64,000 nucleotides of DNA from Carallia brachiata (lineage: Eukaryota > Streptophyta > Magnoliopsida > Malpighiales > Rhizophoraceae), in the NCBI GenBank assembly GCA_021464245.1, contig JADCRB010000051.1:371142-435141 (forward strand), written 5' to 3'. The position numbers and the translations under genes are program-made. Below are positions 11,518 to 22,956 of the stretch, piece after piece (position 1 is the stretch's first letter; the number at the start of each line of letters is the position of its first letter). The notes beneath the pieces are model-generated. The model was not told the DNA's origin and did no database searches. It worked only from the letters and a program-made list of their open reading frames with translations.

Positions 11518-12378
11518 AAGCATGTAACGGGCGAAAATTTTAAATTTATAACAATTAAACTCGAAAATACAAATATAATTTACAAATAAAAATTTAAAAT
11601 AAAAAAAATTTATATAAAGTCGATTTTCGTAAATACTCCGATTAGTGTTCTTTTGTAACTCTGTTAAGGGTTGCACGAGTTTGATCTTCGATTAATGTTC
11701 CTTTGTGACTCTATCAAGGGCTGCACAAGTTTGATCTTGACAGAAATAAATTCCACAGCTTTATCTTGAACTGGGTAGTACTGAAACTGGATCTGATGTA
11801 AACGTTTGGATTACGGTTAAGAACCGCAGAAATCTGATCTGATTCGATCTGATTTAATTTCACCGAGAGTCGAAGGGACTTGTTCTCGGATGAGTTGTCT
11901 GAATTTTGTTGAAAGTCGTATGAGACTTGATATTAACTGAATTTGTAATATTTTGATATTTTTAGATCTATATTCTAAAAAATTCAGATCTAGAGTGATC
12001 GAAAAATATAAACCCAAAAATAAATTTAGAAATGGGTACAAAATTTTTTTTGAAATTTATACCTGAAATATCTCTTAAAAATGAGTTAGGAAAGTATACC
12101 GCAGAATAAAAACATGTAAAAAAAAAAAAAATTTTTGAAATGTTTTTAAAATTTTCTTTTTTTTTTCAAATTTCTTATATTTTTCTATTTATAAATTTAT
12201 TAAAAAATATTTTGAACTGGGGGCGGGAATCTATTTATATAATTATTTTCTCATATGAAAATTATATGAGAAAATAAGAAATTCTTTTGCGTGTCGGCGT
12301 TGCTAATTTTAATTTGACAATGCTGACCCTTGACATTTGACTGACTTTTTTTTTTTTCTTTTTTATGTTTACAGAGTA
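11518..12378 (-). mobile_element. Probable solo LTR splitting the LTP2 leader
   Basis: Comparison with LTP3 and LTP5 shows extra DNA from 11523 to 12373. It begins TGTAAC and ends GTTTACA, so it has TG...CA ends and a short imperfect terminal inverted repeat. The flanking five-mers AAGCA (11518-11522) and GAGTA (12374-12378) differ only by two transitions and fit an aged 5-bp target-site duplication. A TATA-like TATATAAATAG lies on the minus strand near 12232-12243. Inside, about 50 bases are repeated in tandem (11640-11739). No coding capacity. The retrotransposon family is not identified. Confidence 0.55.
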
Positions 12379-12500
12379 TTGGCACTTGAAGATTATAAAT
12401 TAGTGTGTTTGGTGCATACGGGTCTGCATGTGTGGCACTATATATAGTGCTGAAAAATAGTTAGGTTGTTTGCAGTTGGTAATTCGAAACAATAAAGCTT
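12379..12500 (-). promoter_or_regulatory. Displaced promoter of LTP2
   Basis: The sequence matches the LTP3 promoter closely, including CTATATATAG at 12438-12447 and an AATAAAGCTTTCCTGCTT block just beyond it. The insertion has moved it about 0.85 kb further from the LTP2 start codon. Confidence 0.7.
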
Positions 12501-14162
12501 TCCTGCTTCCAGTAGAGAATATGACAGAAACAAAACTCTATATTCGGCGTATGACTCTAGGGACAACGTTGTAATATACGATGAATATCATTGACCAATA
12601 ACTAAACCTCAATAATATGGAGAGAAAGACATAACTGGGTATAGGAAAGATTGGGACAGGCAAAGGGAATTGCAAATACAGACGTGTGGATCCGAGGCTA
12701 TTGATCTTTGAGTTTCTACTTTCTAGCGAATTACCAGGCCAATTTTGGAATCAGCCAAAGGAGGAACAGCCAAAAGCAATAAAATAAAAATAATTTTTTG
12801 TGATATAAAATAATAAATAAATTAAAAATTTAAGTATAAATAATAAGTACAATAATTATATTTTATGATATAATTATTTGATCTACACAACGATTCTTGG
12901 CGTAATTTATAACGTTCCTAACACTTTCTAATTATTTAATCTTATTGTTACAAAGAGCATTTATAAAATTTGTACCTTCATGTAACATTGATTCAAACAA
13001 ATTCATATGGTATGCGCAAATTAGAATTAGAAAGGCATAGATTATTGGCCTCGTGTGCTACTAGAAAATTCTCCGATTAATCTGGGAAGAAATACAAAAC
13101 ACACCACCTTGACCTAAGGTAATTGCGATTGATTACGACAGTGCCAAGAACCGTCACTCTCTGCCTCTCAACACCTAAGACTCGTACGTTGTTGGTTTCT
13201 TTGGGGCACAAGCATAAATTCAAAAGACTCCAAATTTCCAAATACACCGACAATCCCAGTAATCTTATCGGAAACTATACATGTTCATAGGATTTTTAGA
13301 AAGAGGGTTGTCATGTGCTGATGTGATATGTGAGTCCCACAAGTCACAATTTTTCTTCTTAATTTCGAAATTTTCCACAAAGACATACCCGCAAGCTATA
13401 ATTATTTTTTTTTTGAAATTTTTTACAAAAATATACTTGACTTTGTAATAAGGATGATATGATTTTGTAACGAAATAATATCATTTTATAATAGATTAGC
13501 AAAATATGAATTTTCATTTAATATTCATAACAATTTGTGATTATGTTGCTGTAGACTGCATCGCCCTTACTGCACATCATGTATTTTTGGGCAGGAAACT
13601 GAATTTTTTTTTTTCAAAAAAAAAAGTTTTTGTGGTGGGATTGACAACCACATATATCGTACTATTTAGATATACAGACCATAAATATTAACACGCGCAA
13701 ATTACTGTTTCCATCAATGTTTTATCAATTAATCCAATTTTTAATTTACCACTGGGTGGTGTGGTTCACCGACAAAATAATTGCGGATGCGATTACTTGA
13801 TTAAAGGTTCGAACGTTCTAAGTTACAAAATAAAACTGAATGTTCATCTCACCCTACATAATTTTAGGAGAGATTGATGATTCTTGTTAAATACTATAGA
13901 ATTTGTTCTTTTATAAATTTAGTGTACCAGCTCAGTTTACTGTGCAAAACACGCGATGCAATCCTCCTTAACATTACTGTGAGATATCCATGCTTACTTT
14001 CTTATTTTTGAAATCAAAATAATCTAATTTTTAATTTATTATGTATGCATACATAATGTGTATTATTGTCTCTCTTAGATGTCATACAATCTGCCACTCT
14101 TTTTCAGAAATTCATCATATTCATGCGCGTATGTTGTCACTAAACAAATCTATTAATGGGGT
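12501..14162. other. Upstream spacer of LTP2
   Basis: No gene. The DNA is homologous to the spacer upstream of LTP3 (16050-17990); for example the phrase CCTCTCAACACCTAAGACTC occurs near 13165 and 16585. AT-rich stretches and a poly(T)/poly(A) pair lie near 13606-13630. Confidence 0.55.
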
Positions 14163-14470
14163 CTTAGACTTCGAATTTCGAAAGGCAATTTTCGAAAACT
14201 AAATGCTCTAGTCGGCCGGCCCATTAAGCTTTAAAGACTATGCCGGCACCCAACCATTATACCACTCGTCTGGACCACGAGGTCTTCCATGTTCGTACCT
14301 CTATGAACCAGCCTCACTCGGCCCCCCTCTTAGGAGCCAAAAGACCCAAGTCTCCCATCAACCCAAGTCACGAGGCTCAGATCCCATCTTGGGACTAAAC
14401 CAGAGATTGGACATGCTGAGCCCAACCTCAGGGCTATTAATGCTAGTCATCACTTCAGATTTTTCGGTCA
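14163..14470. repeat. GC-richer repeated block R1
   Basis: First of five related blocks (R1-R5) in the array. It carries the motifs TTTCGAAAGGC, GCCGGCACCCAACCA, GAACCAGCCTCAC, CACGAGGCTCAG, CCCATCTTGGG and, near the end, CTCAGGGCTATTA. No reading frame is conserved between copies, so I regard it as non-coding. R1, R2 and R4 form one subtype. Confidence 0.65.
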
Positions 14471-15155
14471 TCGGCAAAATTCCGGTGCTAAAACATACAT
14501 TTGGTGTTGAAATGCAAACCTACTCCGTGCTAAGAGAAGCAGCCATAGTCGATAAAAAGTATAAGTATTGCCTAGCTAAATAACAAATTCACGAGCTTAA
14601 CACCAAATTTTCAATAATTTTAAGCATTAAATTTATAAATCATTCTTATTTATAAGTTGTTTATTTCTTATACATTCTCAATAAATTGTGATGAAAACAC
14701 TATATAATTCCGATAAAAAGTTGGGTCTAAGAATTATAGTCACCTTTTCGAGCACTTGCAAAGTGTTGAGAACCAAGCTAAAATAATTTGCAGTTGTGCT
14801 CAATAGTTAATGAAGTAATATGATAGAAATCCTCGGAAATTGTTTCTATGTAGTTCGTACTTAGTTTCCTCCCGATCAATTAGAGCAAAGTATTGAAAAA
14901 GAAGCCACAATACTGTAAGAAACATAAAAGGACTGATGCTGCTCCTTGCAATCATGTATAGAGTTACATATGCAACACAATGGCTTTTTATTTATATATA
15001 TATATATATATATTTCTTTAGGCGTGTAAGCCTTACAACCTTTTTTTTCAAATGACAAACACATAACCATGAAATGGTAAACACTCTTCTTCCAAGTTTA
15101 TTCTGCCAACGAAAATCTTGGACTCCCTTAGATATTTGTATCATTTTCAATAATA
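14471..15155. other. Downstream spacer of LTP3
   Basis: No gene. It is homologous to 10330-11046. It contains a TA microsatellite (about 14995-15013) and the LTP3 3' UTR with an AATAAA signal near 15102. Confidence 0.5.
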
Positions 15156-15663
15156 TTAAGCTCTGCACACAACAAAAAGGGTAAAATTAAACTCCGAGAA
15201 ATAAAATTAATTAAATAATGTGCCTAGAATAATGAGGAAAAAAAAACTGAAAGAAGAATAAATATGTAGGCAACATGAGAGAGGGAAAAAAAAAAAAGAA
15301 AGGAAGGAGAAGGAAAAGGCTAGTACTTGCTGCAGTCAAAGTTAGGGTCAAGACTAACGTTGACCTTGCAGAAAGTGGGAAGTTTTTTAGCCTTATCAGT
15401 TTTCACATTGGGATCTTTGGCAATCGCCTCTATGCATTGGCAGGCAGCCACCCGTTGTTTCTTGTCATTAACCTTGAACAGTTTTTCGAGCCCTTGGACG
15501 GCCGTACAACAAGACTGGTCAGGTTTTGGGCGTCTCCGATCAAGTATGGCTTGCAAGGATTCAAAGCTACTACGACATCCCTTTTACAATCAAATTTAGC
15601 ATGCACAGAGTATTGTGCACTCACAACTAGGAGCGCAAAGCAAATTGCCAACAAGCCCTTCAT
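15156..15663 (-). pseudogene. nsLTP with one-base frameshift, array copy LTP3
   Basis: The frame opens at 15663 with an intact signal peptide (MKGLLAICFALLVVSAQYSVHA) and the first two cysteines (FDC, NPC), then goes out of frame in the codons for GDAQK. Here the coding strand has four A residues where LTP1 and LTP2 have five. The rest is readable one frame over at 15556-15320: QSCCTAVQG, CQC, TFC and NFDCSK. Restoring the frame would need one A, so this could be a real recent mutation or a sequencing error in a homopolymer. The intron donor is weaker (GTACTA instead of GTAAGA). A run of about 18 A residues sits directly before the ATG. The TATA box is at 15749-15758. Confidence 0.85.
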
Positions 15664-15748
15664 TTTTTTTTTTTTTTTTGCTTAGAGTATTGGCTCTTGA
15701 AGACTATAAATTAGTGTGTTTGGTGCATATGGGTGTGCATGTGTGGCA

Positions 15749-15758
15749 CTATATATAG
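15749..15758 (-). promoter_or_regulatory. TATA box of LTP3
   Basis: CTATATATAG, about 86 bases before the ATG, inside the promoter context shared with LTP2. Confidence 0.7.
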
Positions 15759-15799
15759 TGTTGAAAAATAATAAGGTTGTTTGTGGGTGGTAATTTGAA

Positions 15800-15902
15800 A
15801 CAATAAAGCTTTCCTGCTTCTAGTGGAGAATATGACAGAAACAAAACTCTATATTCGGCGTATGACCATAGAGACAACATTGTAATATACGACCAAAAAG
15901 CT

Positions 15903-15934
<32 letters not shown>

Positions 15935-16645
15935 CATAGTAATGTACGATGAATATGATCGACAAGTAACTAAACCTCAATACTATGGAGAGAAAAACAT
16001 AACAGGGTATAGGAAAGGATAAGCAAAGGGAATTCAAATACTGACAGGCATAGATCCCAGGCTATTGATCTTAAGCTCCTAACTTCTAGCGAATTGCTGG
16101 TCCAATTTTGGAATGAGACTGTCAAAGGAGGGCTAGCGAAAAGCAATAAAAAATTATATAATTGAATTAAGTATGGAAATATATGGTTCTAATTGATATG
16201 AAGCAGTAGATAATAAAATACATCATTTATTAAATTAAATAATTATATTTTATAATTATTTAATTTAAAAAGACGAGATTTAATGGAATAGTAAAATTGT
16301 TATATTTTATAACGTGCAAGTCTTGTGTAATAAAAATATTTTTGTGATCATTTGATCTAATTATTATAGAGCACATTTATAACATTTATACCTTTATGTA
16401 AAATTGATTCAATATGACAAAATCACATGGCATGCCCAACATCAGAAACAGGAAGGCATCGATCATTGACCTCGGGTGCTACTAGAAAATTCTCCGATCA
16501 ATCTATGAAGAAGACAACAAAACACGGCACCTTGACATTGTAGTTGCAATAGCTTACGATGGTGCCAAGAACTGTCACTCTGCCTCTCAACACCTAAGAC
16601 TCGTACGTCAGTGGTTTCTTTAGGACACAAGTATAAATTCAAAAG
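15800..16645. other. Upstream spacer of LTP3
   Basis: No gene. It is homologous to 12480-13225. It contains an AT microsatellite followed by an A-run near 15906-15936. Confidence 0.5.
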
Positions 16646-17111
16646 ATTAACGCTGAATAAAATTTTTAAATGAGAGGAAAGTAATAGAAAGAAAAACAGA
16701 TGAGAAGATTATTGGAGGAGAGAAATATTTTTTATCTTCTCTTTTGTTGGGGAAGAGGTGACGGAAGGAATAAAAATTATAAATTCTTTTATTTAAAAAA
16801 GAGTAAAAAGTGAAAGAGGAAAATAAAATGTATTAGAATAACAATTTTATCTTTCATAATAAATTCTATTTAAATATTTTATTTAAGTAAAATTATAATT
16901 TTTAAATTATATGAGAGATAATTGAGTCATTTAATAAATTTAACAAGAGAACTAATATTTTTCTGTTTATTTTTTGGAAGATTGGTTTTAGTGGGTTAAG
17001 AAGAATTAAAAAAATTAAAAAAATTTCTCTCTCTTACTTTTCAAACATTTTTTAAATAATAATTTACTCTAATTTTCTTACTTTTCTTCCTTTCCAAACA
17101 CAATATAAAGT
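16646..17111. mobile_element. Insertion of about 460 bp in the LTP3 upstream unit
   Basis: The equivalent spacer of LTP2 runs straight from ATTCAAAAGACT into the sequence that here resumes at 17112. The extra DNA is AT-rich, has no open frame, and carries partly complementary purine-rich and pyrimidine-rich ends (TGAGAGGAAAGTAA near the left, TTACTTTTCTTCCTTTCC near the right). This fits a MITE. Exact borders and target-site duplication are not resolved. Confidence 0.5.
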
Positions 17112-17541
17112 TCTAAGTACTCTCGACAATTCCAATAATCTTAGGGGAAACGATATATGACCATAAGGACTAAGGATTGGCTTGGGTTAATATGGCATAT
17201 GGGTCCTACATCCCATAATTTTTTTTTTTAATTTTAAAATTTTCTGTCAAAACATAGTACATTTTATAATAAGAATGAATATCGTTTTGCAAATGATGAC
17301 AATATTTTGCAGCTGACTAACAAAAAATAATTATTTTTTTAAGTTCATTACAACCTGTGTTTATATTATCACTAATTACAAGGTCATTACTGCCCATTGA
17401 GTGTTTATAGACATGATCAAATTCCAAAATTTTTTAGAAATAATAATTTTTTATGTAGTGGGACCCACCATCACTTAATTACGACTCTGTTAAGGCTGTT
17501 AGGCCCAAATTTTCTGCGGCTAGACCCTAATCTTATATTGC

Positions 17542-17866
17542 CCCGTTTGGTTTTTTTTTAATCAAAAAAATTTATTTCGTAAATATAACGGTCATCGAAT
17601 TCTTACATTAAAATTAAGAGTCATCCGTTAGTATCTTCGTTCAACTTTTCTTATAAAGAAAACCGACCACCAAAATACTATTGGACTTGAAACAGGTTTT
17701 CTCAAACTCGATTACGATATTAACGAATTTTAAATTCATACGTCACGCTTATACAAATTCCTAACTTATTGTAGGAAATACGGACGCAGAAAGTCTAATC
17801 CAAGCTAATGCAAGAAAAAACACACCTAATCATCACTAAATTACCGCTTTTAGTAGTTCCTATTTG
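17542..17866 (-). mobile_element. SINE-like insertion absent from the paralogous site
   Basis: At the matching site in the second unit (near 26248) the DNA reads CCCATTTG without interruption. Here CCCGTTTG (17542-17549) and CCTATTTG (17859-17866) flank about 307 extra bases with a poly(T) start on the plus strand, so the element is on the minus strand. Its 3' half resembles the repeats at 7985-8275 and 36210-36413. Confidence 0.6.
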
Positions 17867-17993
17867 AGTTTATGGACCATAAAAATTCACATAGGCAAAT
17901 TGTTGTTTCCATCAAAGTCTCAATCAATTAATCCAGTTTTTTATTTTTTTTATTTTTTGGTTAAAATTAATCCAGTTTTTAATTTATTCGGCT

Positions 17994-18297
17994 AGTAGAC
18001 TTCAGATTTCGAAAGGCAATTCTCCAAAACTAATGGTCTTTTGGGCCAGCCCCTTAGGCCTTAAAGACTCTGCCGGCACCCAACCATCATGATTCATGCC
18101 GCTCGTCTGGAGAAGGCAGTTTTTGCAGCTCTATGAGCCAGCCTCACGTCGTACCCGCTCATGAGCAAAAAGACCCGAGCCTCCCACGAACCCAAGTCTC
18201 GAGGCTCAGCTCCCATCTTGGGTTTGGACGGGCGGGCCAGTGATTGGACACACTGACCCCAACCCCGTCACTGTTACTGCAATCCATCACTTCAGAC
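17994..18297. repeat. GC-richer repeated block R2
   Basis: Second copy of the block described at R1, same subtype, with GCCGGCACCCAACCA, GAGCCAGCCTCAC and CATCTTGGGTTTGGAC. It lies about 0.8 kb beyond the 3' end of RLK1. Confidence 0.65.
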
Positions 18298-19071
18298 CAC
18301 TTGGCCCAATATTCCTATGGCTCTCTGTGGCTTCCTAACCTTAAGCCTGATAGTTTTTTCTTTTCAAGTAGTATAGTGCTTAAAAATTGTAGTTTAATTA
18401 AAATAAATACCATTAAATTTATTCAAAAATTATTTCTAACAAATTTAAAATGATTTTATGCCCTTTACTACTCTTACTAAATTGTATAGCTATCAAATTT
18501 AAATTTATACTTTTCCGTAAAGGAACCTTAGGGTTTCTTTTTTGGAAGAGTAGAACCATAAGATTTTGAAAGCAAAATTTTCACCTCCATTCTTTTTCGC
18601 TTAATCTTGAAACAACTGTTTTTTTTTTTTAATCATCGAAAGAATTTCTATACAAAACCAAGAACAAGGGATCAACTTTAACAGTAAAATAGAAACGATT
18701 GTTGAGTCAACACAGTTACATTTTTAATTCTCAAAAAAGGAAAAAAAAAAACATAGTTACATTTTTATCCGCAAATGCTCCAAATATAATATGGCATTCT
18801 TTCCTTGTCGGCAAATGTTGTGCAAAATATAAGATGAGAGTTAAATATTTTTCTTTCTCATTAGCAAGACACAAAAAAAAATATGTGCAATTTTGAGACA
18901 AGCTCAATTTATTTAAGGGTTTTATTGCATGGGTTAATCTTAAATAATAATAAAATAGTTACGTAATTTATGTAACGTCATCTAATAATTTATTTTTAAT
19001 TATTTAATTGTAATTATCGATTATTATTAGGAAAAGATGTGAAAAGTTATTAATAGGAGTTAAAATTGAGT
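18298..19071. other. Downstream spacer of RLK1
   Basis: No gene. It is homologous to 26710-27478, downstream of RLK2. It likely contains the RLK1 3' UTR. Confidence 0.5.
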
Positions 19072-21447
19072 TTATACAGAACTGGAACAGGAAGTAAATC
19101 TTGGAGGGGCAGGAATGTCGACTGTGCCTTCCATCATCAGCACAACCTCCTTCATTGATGGCCGCAAATATGGCTCCTCTTTGATGCACCAAAGAGCCAC
19201 CTTCACCATCCTCTCAACATCACTCTTCTCCACCTCTTCAACATTATCCTCCACCAGCTGGTCAATTTCACCAGCTTCAAAACAATCCCGGACCCAGTTT
19301 GCAAGGACCACTCGGCTCTCTGAAGAAGCATCCAGGTCCAATCTCCTCCGGCAACATATGATCTCCAGCAACATGATTCCATAGCTGTACACGTCGGCTT
19401 TTACTGTTATGGGCAAGTTTCCGTCCAACCACTCGGGTGCAACATATCCTCTTGTTCCTCTAACTCCCGTATATGTCTTTGATTGGTTGGGCATCAGCAG
19501 CTTTGATAGGCTGCAACTTTTGCACACCCTTCTGCATCCATCAGTATGTTTTCGGGTTTGATGTCGCAGTGGATGATCTGGGTCTCGCATTCTTCGTGCA
19601 GATAGTGAATGCCCGTGGCTATATTCAGGGCTATTTTGATTCTTTCATCCCAAGCTGGCTTTTGGCCACTGCTTTTGAAGAGGAAATCTGCAAGGGAGCC
19701 ATTGGTCATGAACTCGTAGACTAGAAGCCAATGCGTTCTGTCGTGGCAGTAACCGAGCAATCGGACTAGAGCAATCGGACTAGGTTCTTGTGGTGGGTTC
19801 TCCCTATTACCTTAATCTCATTGCGGAATCCTCTTTCACCTTCAGCCAACACTCTATCCAGTCTGTTACGGCCACAATTCTGTTGCCACTTGACATGAGT
19901 CCTCTGAAGACTGTCCCAAAAGCCCCCTTCCCAATTTCATCTGTAAAATTATTGGTGGCCTTTTCGAGCTCGGCGTATGTAAATGGGCGCAAAGTGAGAT
20001 CTTCCAAAAGTTGGTTGCCACCCAGACCCGAAATCTTCTTGTATTTCCGGACGCGATATTTATAAAAAAGAACGCCAGAAATTGCAAAAAGAAAGACTGA
20101 AATAGCTGGGAATATAATGGCAATTATAAGCGTAACGTTTTGTAAGTTTGCTTTTTTTTCCTTGACCACCTCTGTTGTGGCCCCTGAACCTCCACCACTA
20201 CTCATCTTTACCAGAGTTGACTCGGAACTTCTCCCTTGGATTCTACCGAATTTTAGCGGAACATTTTGTTTTCTGCACTCTTCGTTCTCATATATTGCAG
20301 CTTTGCAGTTACAATCTCTTGTGCACTCCTCTCTGCAGTGAGCTTTTGTTAGGTTTGGGATAGTCGAATACGGACTGCCTATCCATGATATACCTTGCAA
20401 TTCATGCATATATGAAGTATCTCCTTTTGAGTTCGTGCAATTTCCTATGCTGGCATTCCTAATGCATCCCAAAGCCTTCTGGCCCTGGTCAATGAAATCA
20501 AAACCAGGAAGACAAACACACGGAGGATCCTGATCCAGGGGAGCACAGTATGCATTCTCGCCACACAAGCCTAGAGAAGCACAGCTGTCCGTAACTGACG
20601 ACCATTTTACGGACCAGTTGCCCCGCTGGTCCGAACCTTGCGAATATAATCGAAAAATCCCATCTGCATCAATTTTTGCACGATATAGGCCTGGTCCTAA
20701 AGTTTCCCTGTCGTTCAGAATCTTAATAGTAAAGCCAGTGGCGTTTAGCAGATATAGCTGGCCATCGCTATCAAGATTCAAGCTCACATTATTTCCAGCA
20801 GTGTACGTACCTGAATACCAGTAGGCATAGTCGCTTTGAGTATAACCTGCAGGGTACTGCACCAGATTTCCATCTCCTTGCATTATGAGTAGAAATCTTC
20901 CACTTGTATAGTTCGTATCGGAGACGCTGGACACCAGCTCGTTCCCTGCCAGAAGGCGTTGTCCTGGTAATATGGTATCTGTTGGACTATCAAAAGTCTG
21001 CCATATGATATCTGACTCCGAATTGTAAAGTACGAAATTCCCAGAGCTGAGCATGGAGGCATAGGAAGGTGGCTGGGGAACATTCGAAATCTGTATCCGT
21101 TGGCCTCCATGCAGTTGCAAGATGAGCCCATGATTACCACTTAGAACCAGTGTAGCATTGACAGGAATTGGTGGGTCATCCCGGTTTGTCGTCCATATTA
21201 CAGTTTTCTGAGGGATTTCTGCAAACCATATGCCTATGCCAAAGCCATCTCCTCTGGGGTAAAAACCAAATGCAAAATTCCCAGAATTTGAGGTCCAATA
21301 GGAGTTGTTTGTCGGAGATAGAGAAGAACCCAGGCTGATGTTGGATGTTCTCAGTTGAGCTGTTGCTCCAAAAAACATAGAACTCGCAAGGAGAACCAGG
21401 AACATTGGAGCAACTCTTAGATGGTAGCACATTTCAGTGATTTTCAC
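19072..21447 (-). pseudogene. G-type lectin S-receptor-like kinase, kinase domain broken (RLK1)
   Basis: Intronless member of the LECRK3/RLK1 class of plasma-membrane receptor kinases. A 546-residue frame from 21447 gives a signal peptide (about 1-30), a bulb-type lectin domain (about 35-150), a cysteine-rich EGF/S-locus region (CGENAYCAPLD), a PAN-like segment (CREECTRDCNCKAA) and a membrane span (about 440-462). The kinase start is readable (GKGAFGTVFRG). Against RLK2 three frame-changing lesions follow. One base is lost in the VAVK codons near 19866, removing the catalytic lysine. AGCAATCGGACTAG is duplicated near 19756-19783. Seven bases are lost near 19510, deleting DFG. The remaining kinase, including HCDIKPEN and the activation segment, is readable in pieces. 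Transcripts could encode an ectodomain plus membrane anchor without a kinase; that is inference. Confidence 0.88.
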
Positions 21448-22071
21448 TTGCCTTTCAAAGTGGGATAGCCTTGAGCTTTATGTGAACCCACTCAATCTGT
21501 GGAACAGCTAAGAAAAAATACGTTTCAATTCCGTCGAGGGGAAAAAGATGAAGGAGTAACAAATTGAACAATTGTGTACTCTTGGCCTAGAAGGCCCTGA
21601 CTTGTCAACGGAAATTTGTTTACTTTCTACAAATAGTCAGCATGAGATGGATTTGAATTCGAGTTTTTATCCAATCATATTTCTATTTTTTTTAGTTATG
21701 TATTTATTTTTTATAATAAAAAATAATTAAATATATAAAAAATATTATAATAATTATAAAACATAAAAATATAGTTGCATTTGGATAAATTTTCAGTGCT
21801 GTAATTTTGTTTTGTTCTAATAACATGGAAATTAGAAGTTTTTCTGTGCTTTTGAAGCGTGACGTCTGTGAGCTCGTCTCCCTTTTGGATGCAATGGCTT
21901 TGTACCCCATTTGAAATCCATTTGAAATAGAGCATGCTTACACCTATATTTAACAAGATATACAGATAATTTATTAATATTTAATATTTTATTTTATTTT
22001 TATTTAAATTTAATAATTTTTTTGTCTTATAATTTACATTACTATATATCTACTATATATATCTATAATTA
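21448..22071. other. Promoter and upstream region of RLK1
   Basis: No gene. It is homologous to 29830-30590 upstream of RLK2; for example TTTTTCTGTGCTTTTGAAGCGTGA occurs near 21838 and 30360. No clear TATA box was chosen. Confidence 0.45.
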
Positions 22072-22329
22072 TGTTGTTATCTTTTTTTCTTTTTTTTTTT
22101 TTTTTGGTACAACAAAGGCTAGAAACAAAAAGATAAAGAAATAAAAATATACCACAAGCAATTAACGCCGAATCAAGGCCACCCCAAGGACATCTTATCA
22201 AGAAGAGGTACCGAACCCAGTGGAGGTCGATCAAGGAAGACTTCCCCAGTCACGCCAAGGACCAATTCGGATTTCACACCAATCATGACTGCACACCAGT
22301 CAAGACTTCGCCAGTCATGTGTTGTCATC
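22072..22329 (-). mobile_element. tRNA-derived SINE with 10-bp target-site duplication
   Basis: TGTTGTTATC (22072-22081) and TGTTGTCATC (22320-22329) flank 238 bases that are missing at the paralogous site near 30596-30605, which reads TGTTGTTATC once. The insert starts with a poly(T)-rich run on the plus strand, so it is a minus-strand element with an A-tail. A B-box-like GGTTCGGTACC is present on the minus strand near 22208-22218, and an A-box-like TGGCGTGACTGG lies before it. Confidence 0.8.
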
Positions 22330-22956
22330 TATATTTTCCTTGGAAGATTTCACACCAATTCGCATGTATTAGAGAAGAAAATGAATTAAAGGGTATGATT
22401 CTCTTGACGGAAAACAAGTCCCTGCACTTGCGTCAATAATTTGCTTTGACAACATTGCGTCTTTTTTAGGCACAATTTGTCCCTATAATTTTAGTTTATC
22501 GCACAATTCATTTTGCCTATAGCAACCGTGGTTTAATAAGTGGCCATTCTTTTGACGGGAGTCGGTTTTCTTTTTTTTTTTGGCAGTGAGATTTTGAAAT
22601 TGTTTTTGATTGTAGTCCCATTCGTGATTTGTTTTTGACAAAAGAAAAAAAAAATGAATGTATTGAGAACGGGAAAGACTGGTCATCCCGCAGACCCAAT
22701 ACAAGTAGGAATCCATACTCTCGAAAAAATATGAGAAAATGGTAGGAAGCAACACAGACTATGTAACACGAACCTGCTGCAAAAAATTGTAATGGAAACA
22801 CCGGAAATTTACGGATCATCGCCACCGTTTTGAGTATTCACTGTGGATCGAGCTGAATTAATTTAGAATTGTGCTTAACAGCTATTAAAGTAGAAACAGT
22901 GACCCCTTACCGTGCTTTATGAAGTCCTTAATGACTATAATTAATTACGAGTTAAA
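22330..22956. other. Downstream spacer of LTP4
   Basis: No gene. It is homologous to 30610-31430. The stretch from about 22655 is shared with DNA downstream of LTP1 and LTP5. Confidence 0.5.

Noticed and set aside
15275..15685. 136-codon plus frame
   Set aside because: Antisense of LTP3 including its poly(T) run; not conserved as a protein.
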